This document shows, piece by piece, positions 59,452 to 64,000 of a stretch of DNA of 64,000 nt. Under the pieces are notes generated by a model, which worked only from the letters and a program-made list of their open reading frames with translations, ran no database searches and was not told the origin of the DNA. The translations under genes and the position numbers were made by a program. This DNA comes from Pleurodeles waltl (Eukaryota > Chordata > Amphibia > Caudata > Salamandridae), in the NCBI RefSeq assembly GCF_031143425.1, contig NC_090440.1, positions 344,351,844-344,415,843 on the forward strand, in the 5' to 3' direction. The first letter of the stretch is position 1, and the number at the start of each line of letters is the position of its first letter.

Positions 59452-59840
59452 GGGGGTCATTCTGACCCTGGCGGTAAAAGGCACAAACCGCCGGTCAGAA
59501 GACCGCCATCATCCCGCCGCGGCCACGGTAAACCGCCACGGTCATTCTGACCCACAACTGCCAAACCGCCAAAAACCCGACATCCACTGAAGCCCGCCTC
59601 ATCAGCGGTCAGCGATAACCTGGAGATGACCAAACCTCCACCGTCACGCCAACACAAACACGCCCATGCCATTACGACCCACGAATCCACGCGGCGGTCT
59701 TTCAACCGCGGTATTCCATTGGCGGTACACACCGCCGCGCTCAAAATACACACACCTTTACAAAACACAGCCACATTGGACAATTCCAAATACACACACC
59801 TGATACACATACAAACACCACTTCCACACACCCATCACCA

Positions 59841-59847
59841 TATAAAA
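59841..59847 (+). promoter_or_regulatory. Candidate TATA box for Myb/SANT gene 1
   Basis: TATAAAA lies 210 bp upstream of the ATG at 60051 and about 390 bp inside the left terminus. The intervening leader is CA-rich and free of ATG except for one in a poor context. Confidence 0.5.
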
Positions 59848-60050
59848 CACACACACACATCACCCACAAACCCCCACAAAGCGAAATTCAGAGACACGGC
59901 GCAATACACAGAGAGAGAGCACAGAGAACGCAAACCACAACACACACAGGAACCCAACATCATCACCCACACCACATCTACGCACAAAACACCACACACC
60001 ACTACACTCTTCACCACAAACACCACCCCACACCTCATCCACACCACCCC

Positions 60051-61535
60051 ATGGCACCCCAAAGACACCCCAGGTTCTCAGACCAAGAACTCAGGGTCAT
60101 GGTGGAGGAAATAATCAGGGTAGAGCCCCAGCTCTTCGGCACACAGGTGCAGCACACCACAATAGCCAGGAAGGCGGAGCTATGGCAAAGGATCGTCGAC
60201 AGGGTCAACGCTGTGGGACAGCATCCCAGAAATCGGGAAGACATCCGAAAGCGCTGGAACGACCTACGGGGGAAGGTGCGGTCGATGGTGTCAAGATACA
60301 ACATCGCTGTGCAGAAGACTGGCGGCGGACCTCCACCCACTCCACCCGAATTCACAGCATGGGAGCAAGAGGTCTTGAACATCCTGCATCCTGAGGGCCT
60401 CGCTGGAGTAGGCGGAGGAATAGACTCTGGTAAGTCGAATCTCAACTACTTCACCCCCCCCCCAACCACCAGCATGCCAACCCACACCCCCACCCTCACC
60501 CCCAATCCCCCAGCACATATCCTCCCTGCTAATGTCTCACCAGCACAACCCACCCAACCCAACCCAAACCCCTGAATGCCAACACAAACCATGGACACCC
60601 ATCACCTAAGCATGACCACTGCACATACCCATCCCCCCCCACAAACCACCCTCACAACTCCTCCCACATGGGACTGCCAGCACTGGGGGACAAGGGCACC
60701 CACAAATCGCACGCCACGGCACACACAAAATCAATAACCATATTCTTTTACCCCTGCAGGGCCCGAACGCCAACACACTGGCCAGGAGGGTCCAGATTTG
60801 TCCATCCCACCCCCAGAACAGGCCCCCAGTGATGACAGCAGCTCTGTCGACCTAGAACCTGATGACCAGCCCGGACCATCGGGGGCCTCTGGACAGTCGG
60901 TTACCCTCAGTCAGCCCCAGGCCACAGCAGACCTACCCCCCTCAGGAAACACCAGCACAGCACCCACCCAGCGGGCCCATGCTTCTGTCTCCAGGACAGG
61001 TCAAGCAGCGGTGTGTCTACCAGTACAGGGCACCCAGGGTAACCCACAACCCCAACAACAACAGGGACCTGGGGGCACTGGTAGTGGGCACACCGTCCAG
61101 GGGACAGAGGCCCAGGAACAAAGAGGAACTGGGAGGGCTGCTGTGCGACAGAGGGAGGACAGGCCTAGGGAACCCACTGTCCAAGAGGCCCTCACCACCA
61201 TCATGGGAGCGTACCACCACTCCCAAGAGACGATGGCGACGGTCCTGGCCAGGTTCCAGGAGATCCAGGCCATGCAGGAGGGCCAGTACATGGGGTTCCG
61301 GGAAGAACTGCGCACCATCAGTTCCGCAATGGATACAATCGTGGTGGCACTCAACCAGATTGTCACCACATTGCGGGAACATGTGGCCCCCCAAAGGGCC
61401 CCTGCCACTAGCATGGAGGAAGAACAGCCCACCACCTCCGCCGGCGCTAGTGGTCAGGAGGCCCGACACAACAGCAACGGCCCTCCCGGACTCCACCCCC
61501 TGCAGAACAAGAACCACACCGCAAGAAAGGCCTGA
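60051..61535 (+). CDS. Transposon-encoded Myb/SANT-like DNA-binding protein (NAIF1-like), two exons
   Basis: Exon 1 is 60051-60429 and exon 2 is 60760-61535, joined at a consensus donor (CTCTG|GTAAGT) and an acceptor with a pyrimidine tract (TTTTACCCCTGCAG|GG). The phase is preserved and the predicted protein has 384 residues. The ATG has a good context (CACCCCATGG). Residues 7-80 form a Myb/SANT-like DNA-binding domain of the type found in NAIF1 and Harbinger Myb proteins, with the pattern FSDQELRVMVEEI...LW..I...VN.....R...DIRKRWNDLRGKVRSMVSRY. The middle is Pro/Gln/Ser-rich and disordered. Around residues 262-330 a predicted coiled coil (ALTTIMGAYHHSQETM ... NQIVTTLREHV) could mediate dimerisation or transposase binding. 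In known Harbinger systems the Myb-like partner recruits the transposase to the nucleus and to the element ends. The gene converges with the transposase. Confidence 0.85.
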
Positions 61536-61762
61536 GATCGAGGAAGAAGACAGAGTAGGATGTCAAGACCCCCGCCATGCACGGAAAACCCCGGATGTCA
61601 TCCCACTGTCCCACTTGTTTACCCTGTCCAACCTTGAACTGCCCCTGCTCCACCTTCCACAGGCATCTGGACAATGGACCTATAGGAACGACAGTCTGGA
61701 CACTGCCATGGACATGCCTCCACCATCACCCTGTTTGAACCATACACCTATTTTAAAACTTC

Positions 61763-61768
61763 AATAAA
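61763..61768 (+). terminator. Polyadenylation signal of Myb/SANT gene 1
   Basis: AATAAA lies 228 bp after the stop codon and is followed by CACAATTATTGCA, a plausible cleavage region. Confidence 0.65.
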
Positions 61769-61808
61769 CACAATTATTGCACATTAACCAACTGGATTCT
61801 GCTATCTA

Positions 61809-61814
61809 TTTATT
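61809..61814 (-). terminator. Polyadenylation signal of the transposase gene
   Basis: TTTATT on the plus strand is AATAAA on the minus strand, about 250 bp after the transposase stop codon. It lies 40 bp from the opposing signal of Myb gene 1, so the two transcripts end within a short shared interval. Confidence 0.6.
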
Positions 61815-62061
61815 TAAACCAATTGTATTCGATATAACCAACAAAACATTTCTAGTTACATTGTGATGACAACATACCAGTGTCACACAGCGGTAGTCCA
61901 TGAGGAAAAAAAACAGAGGGCACTCCGTGGGGATCAGATCACTGAAATAGGAAGTGATATACATAACTAAGTTACCATACATTGGGGTGAAAGGTCAGAC
62001 AGTAGAGAGCCACTACAGTTACAGATATAATACAATGCTGGAGTAGATTATTACCTGTGTG

Positions 62062-63246
62062 TCACTGGAAATACTGCAGTATCACTCTGTCCCTGTTGTC
62101 TGTGTCGTCCTCTTCGTCTTCCTCCTCTTCACTCTCCGCAGGCTCCACAGCGGCCACAACACCACCATCTGGACCATCCTCCTGCAGGAAAGGCACCTGG
62201 CGTCGCAAAGCCAGGTTGTGAAGCATGCAGCAGGCCACGATGATATGACACACCTTCCTTGGTGAATACATTAGGGATCCACCAGTCATATGCAGGCACC
62301 TAAACCTGGCCTTCAGGAGGCCGAAGGTCCGCTCAATCACCCTCCTAGTCCGCCCATGGGCCTCATTGTACCGTTCCTCTGCCCTGGTCCTGGGATTCCT
62401 CACTGTGGTCAATAGCCAAGGCAGGTTGGGGTAACCAGAGTCACCAATTAGCCACACACGCTGTCTCTGTAGCTGTTCCATCACATAAAGGATGCTGCTA
62501 TTACGCATGATGTACGCGTCATGCACTGACCCTGGGAACTTGGCATTTAAATGGGAGATGTACTGGTCAGCCAAACAGACCACCTGGACATTCATCGAAT
62601 GATAATTTTTACGGTTCCTGTACACCTGCTCATCGTCTTTTGGGGGAACCAAAGCCACATGGGTACCATCAATGGCACCAATGATATTGGGAATGTGTCC
62701 AAGGGCATAGAAATCACCCTTCACTGTAGGCAAGTCACCCACCTCAGGGAAAATGATGTAGCTCCGCATGTATTTCATCAGGGCAGACAACACTCTGGAC
62801 AACACCTTTGAAAACATAGGCTGAGACATCCCAGATGAAATGGCCACTGTAGTTTGAAAGGATCCACTTGCCAAAAAATGCAGTACTGACAGCACCTGCA
62901 TTAGAGGCGGAATCCCTGTGGGTTGGCGGATGGGTGACATCAGGTCTGGCTCCAGCTGGGCACACAGTTCCTGTATAGTGGCACGGTTGAGTCTGTAGGT
63001 GAGTATGACGTGTCTTTCTTCCATTGTCGACAGGTCCACCAGCGGTCTGTACACGGGAAGATTCCTCCGTCTCCTCGCAAGTCCCAGCGGACGATGCCTA
63101 GGAAGGACAACATGGAGCACAGAGTCAAGCAACCCACAGGTAAGTGCCCACAGCATGCCCAGTACACGTATCTCTCGGGATTGAATGGCTAGTATGATTG
63201 TCGGTGCAAGGCCTAGCCATGTATGACGCAGTAGGAATGAAGCCAT
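62062..63246 (-). CDS. HARBI1-like: PIF/Harbinger DDE transposase (HARBI1-type)
   Basis: A single uninterrupted exon encoding 394 residues, a little longer than the roughly 350 of HARBI1 proteins. I place the start at the ATG at 63246 (MASFLLRHTW); the frame stays open further upstream without a convincing earlier ATG and through a CG-rich spacer that looks like a promoter. The N-terminal half contains helix-turn-helix-like segments (about residues 90-150). The DDE_Tnp_4 core follows: GAIDGTHVAL with D193, FPGSVHDAYI near 238-246, GDSGYP with D269, and RRVIERTFGLLKARFRCL with E305. These match the expected three catalytic acids. The C-terminus is very acidic (EEEEDEEDD), which may serve protein contacts. 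The enzyme would bind the terminal repeats and cut and paste the element. There are no stops or frameshifts, so it may be active; activity needs the Myb partner in known systems. Confidence 0.93.
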   Translation of the reverse strand: MASFLLRHTWLGLAPTIILAIQSREIRVLGMLWALTCGLLDSVLHVVLPRHRPLGLARRRRNLPVYRPLVDLSTMEERHVILTYRLNRATIQELCAQLEPDLMSPIRQPTGIPPLMQVLSVLHFLASGSFQTTVAISSGMSQPMFSKVLSRVLSALMKYMRSYIIFPEVGDLPTVKGDFYALGHIPNIIGAIDGTHVALVPPKDDEQVYRNRKNYHSMNVQVVCLADQYISHLNAKFPGSVHDAYIMRNSSILYVMEQLQRQRVWLIGDSGYPNLPWLLTTVRNPRTRAEERYNEAHGRTRRVIERTFGLLKARFRCLHMTGGSLMYSPRKVCHIIVACCMLHNLALRRQVPFLQEDGPDGGVVAAVEPAESEEEEDEEDDTDNRDRVILQYFQ

Positions 63247-63575
63247 GTGGGCCCTTGAAATGGCGGCTGCCTGACCTGTGAAGTGTGACAATGTGAAGTG
63301 AGGTAATTGCGCAAGCGTGGCACACCGTGGCGGTAGGCGGTCGCAGTCCGCGGCGCAAAGCCGCATTGGACAACATTGAACCCTATGGGTTTCAGGAGCA
63401 AATGGCGGTGAGCGCCGGCCGTGGCGGTACGCACCGCCGCGGCACGCACCGCCGCGGCACGCACCGCCGCGGCCGTAACCGCCATTTTCTCTCTGCTTGA
63501 CCACACGAGACCTGAGCATCCACAGGAGAGGACCTATACTGCAAGTGCTGCTGTGACCTCGGTCTGGAAGTGACA
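63247..63575. promoter_or_regulatory. Divergent CpG-rich promoter region of transposase and Myb/SANT gene 2
   Basis: The 329-bp spacer between the two divergent start codons is very CpG-rich. It contains three head-to-tail copies of ACGCACCGCCGCGGC at about 63429-63473, a related GGTAGGCGG word near 63333, and a GGCGGT pair. Similar CG words occur in the left subterminal region (59690-59745, GGTACACACCGCCGCG), so these are likely transposase or Myb binding repeats as well as promoter. No TATA box was found. Confidence 0.5.
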
Positions 63576-64000
63576 ATGGCTGCTGCGACTGGGGAAAGGG
63601 CCCCCGACTTCAGTTCCGAGGAGTTGGAGAAGCTCGTGGACGGGGTCCTCCCCCAGTATGCGCTACTCTACGGGCCTCCAGACCAACAGGTGAGAACACG
63701 GGGGGCAATGCATAGTGCCCAATGCCTGGCCTGAGTGGGGAGGATGTACGATGGAGGGGAGGGCAGCGAATGACGAATGCATGGCACGACAGATGAGAGC
63801 ATGTGCCACATGGCCAGGTTGGGGAGGGGGGACCACTCACATCGAGCATGCAGAAAAGTGATGATGTTTCTCTTCCCCCCTGTACATGTCACATAGGTCA
63901 GCGCCCATCAGAAGATTGACATTTGGCGTGCCATCGCCAAGGACGTCCGGGCCCTGGGGGTCCACACCAGAAGGGGCACCCACTGCCGCAAGAGGTGGGA
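63576..64000 (+). CDS. Second Myb/SANT-like transposon protein (MYPOP-like), partial
   Basis: The ATG at 63576 opens exon 1 (63576-63689, 38 codons, phase 0), ending at a consensus donor (CAACAG|GTGAGA). The acceptor ACATAG at 63891-63896 begins exon 2 at 63897, which continues to the window end. Exon 1 starts MAAATGERAPDFSSEELEKL and exon 2 continues ...VSAHQKIDIWRAIAKDVRAL ... HCRKRW, the pattern of a Myb/SANT-like domain (Myb_DNA-bind_5 type) seen in MYPOP and in transposon Myb proteins. It is clearly different in sequence from gene 1, so it is not a duplicate of it. The rest, including any second exon end and stop, lies outside. Splitting the domain by an intron just before its second helix is notable. 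Whether it belongs to the same transposon or to a nested neighbour is undecided. Confidence 0.72.

Larger units (their letters stand above)
59452..64000. mobile_element. PIF/Harbinger DNA transposon, apparently autonomous, right end outside the window
   Basis: The left terminus is GGGGGTCATTCTGACCCTGG, preceded by ATA. Subterminal CG-rich words (GGCGGT, ACCGCC, CCGCGGT) are dense to about 59740 and recur at 63330-63485. Gene order is Myb/SANT gene 1 (plus, two exons), DDE transposase (minus), Myb/SANT gene 2 (plus, running off the window). All three lack stops or frameshifts in the visible parts, unlike every other element here, so the copy is young. PIF/Harbinger transposons characteristically encode a transposase and a separate Myb-like protein, with 3-bp target duplications. 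The second Myb-type gene makes this copy unusual. Possible nesting of two elements cannot be excluded because the right end is missing. Confidence 0.88.

Noticed and set aside
60862..61767. A 301-codon plus-strand frame overlapping exon 2 of Myb gene 1
   Set aside because: It is the +1 frame of a GC-rich exon, has no domain, and lacks a donor or leader. The exon 2 frame joins in phase to a SANT-encoding exon, this one does not.
63247..63576. Upstream extension of the transposase to 504 residues
   Set aside because: The extension has no good start codon, is Arg/Gly-rich from CpG repeats (RGGACRGGA type), and overlaps the divergent promoter. The ATG at 63246 is the first plausible start.

Overview
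The window looks like gene-poor intergenic or intronic DNA from a very large amphibian genome, most likely a salamander of the newt type. This is inferred from the repeat content: many PIF/Harbinger miniature elements (termini such as GGGGGTCATTCTGACC and GGGCCTGATTA), decayed CR1/L2-type LINEs, Penelope-like elements, LTR fragments, long noncoding interspersed repeats and large minisatellites. I found no exon of a host protein gene, no rRNA or tRNA gene, and no CRISPR array. The only intact-looking protein genes belong to a transposon at the right edge.

Layout. 1-9.5 kb: a minus-strand LINE RT fragment, long noncoding repeats, a plus-strand CR1/L2 LINE pseudogene (3.8-6.1 kb) and a tandem repeat of about 190 bp. 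9.8-15.6 kb: two large minisatellites (31/35/46-bp and 15-bp units) flanking a complex non-repeat block and a 480-bp MITE. 18.0-21.5 kb: a 2.96-kb noncoding element nested in an older repeat whose uninterrupted relative lies at 44.3-44.8 kb. 22-26.4 kb: Penelope GIY-YIG remnant, retroelement-like repeat and a candidate solo LTR. 26.4-31.9 kb: mostly unclassified DNA that could hold conserved noncoding elements. 32-45.5 kb: Harbinger MITEs alternating with two more LINE remnants and tandem duplications. 47-51 kb: non-repeat DNA with an X-box-like palindrome, then a repeat of about 460 bp whose first two copies carry different MITEs at the same position. 51-54.1 kb: an inverted-repeat-bounded minisatellite split by a 1,091-bp solo LTR with GTAC target duplications. 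56.6-59.2 kb: a nearly full-length but dead Penelope-like element.

The most notable locus is 59,452-64,000, an apparently autonomous Harbinger element running off the window. It encodes a two-exon NAIF1-like Myb/SANT protein (plus), a convergent, uninterrupted HARBI1-type DDE transposase (minus), and, divergent from the transposase, the start of a second, different Myb/SANT protein resembling MYPOP. The first two genes converge on polyadenylation signals 40 bp apart; the second and third diverge from a CpG-rich 329-bp spacer. In known Harbinger systems a transposase works with one Myb-like partner that assists nuclear import and binding to element ends; two different Myb-type genes beside one transposase is the most interesting observation. 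Its left end matches the MITE at 49,583-50,136, so this family is a plausible source of mobilisation for at least that MITE.
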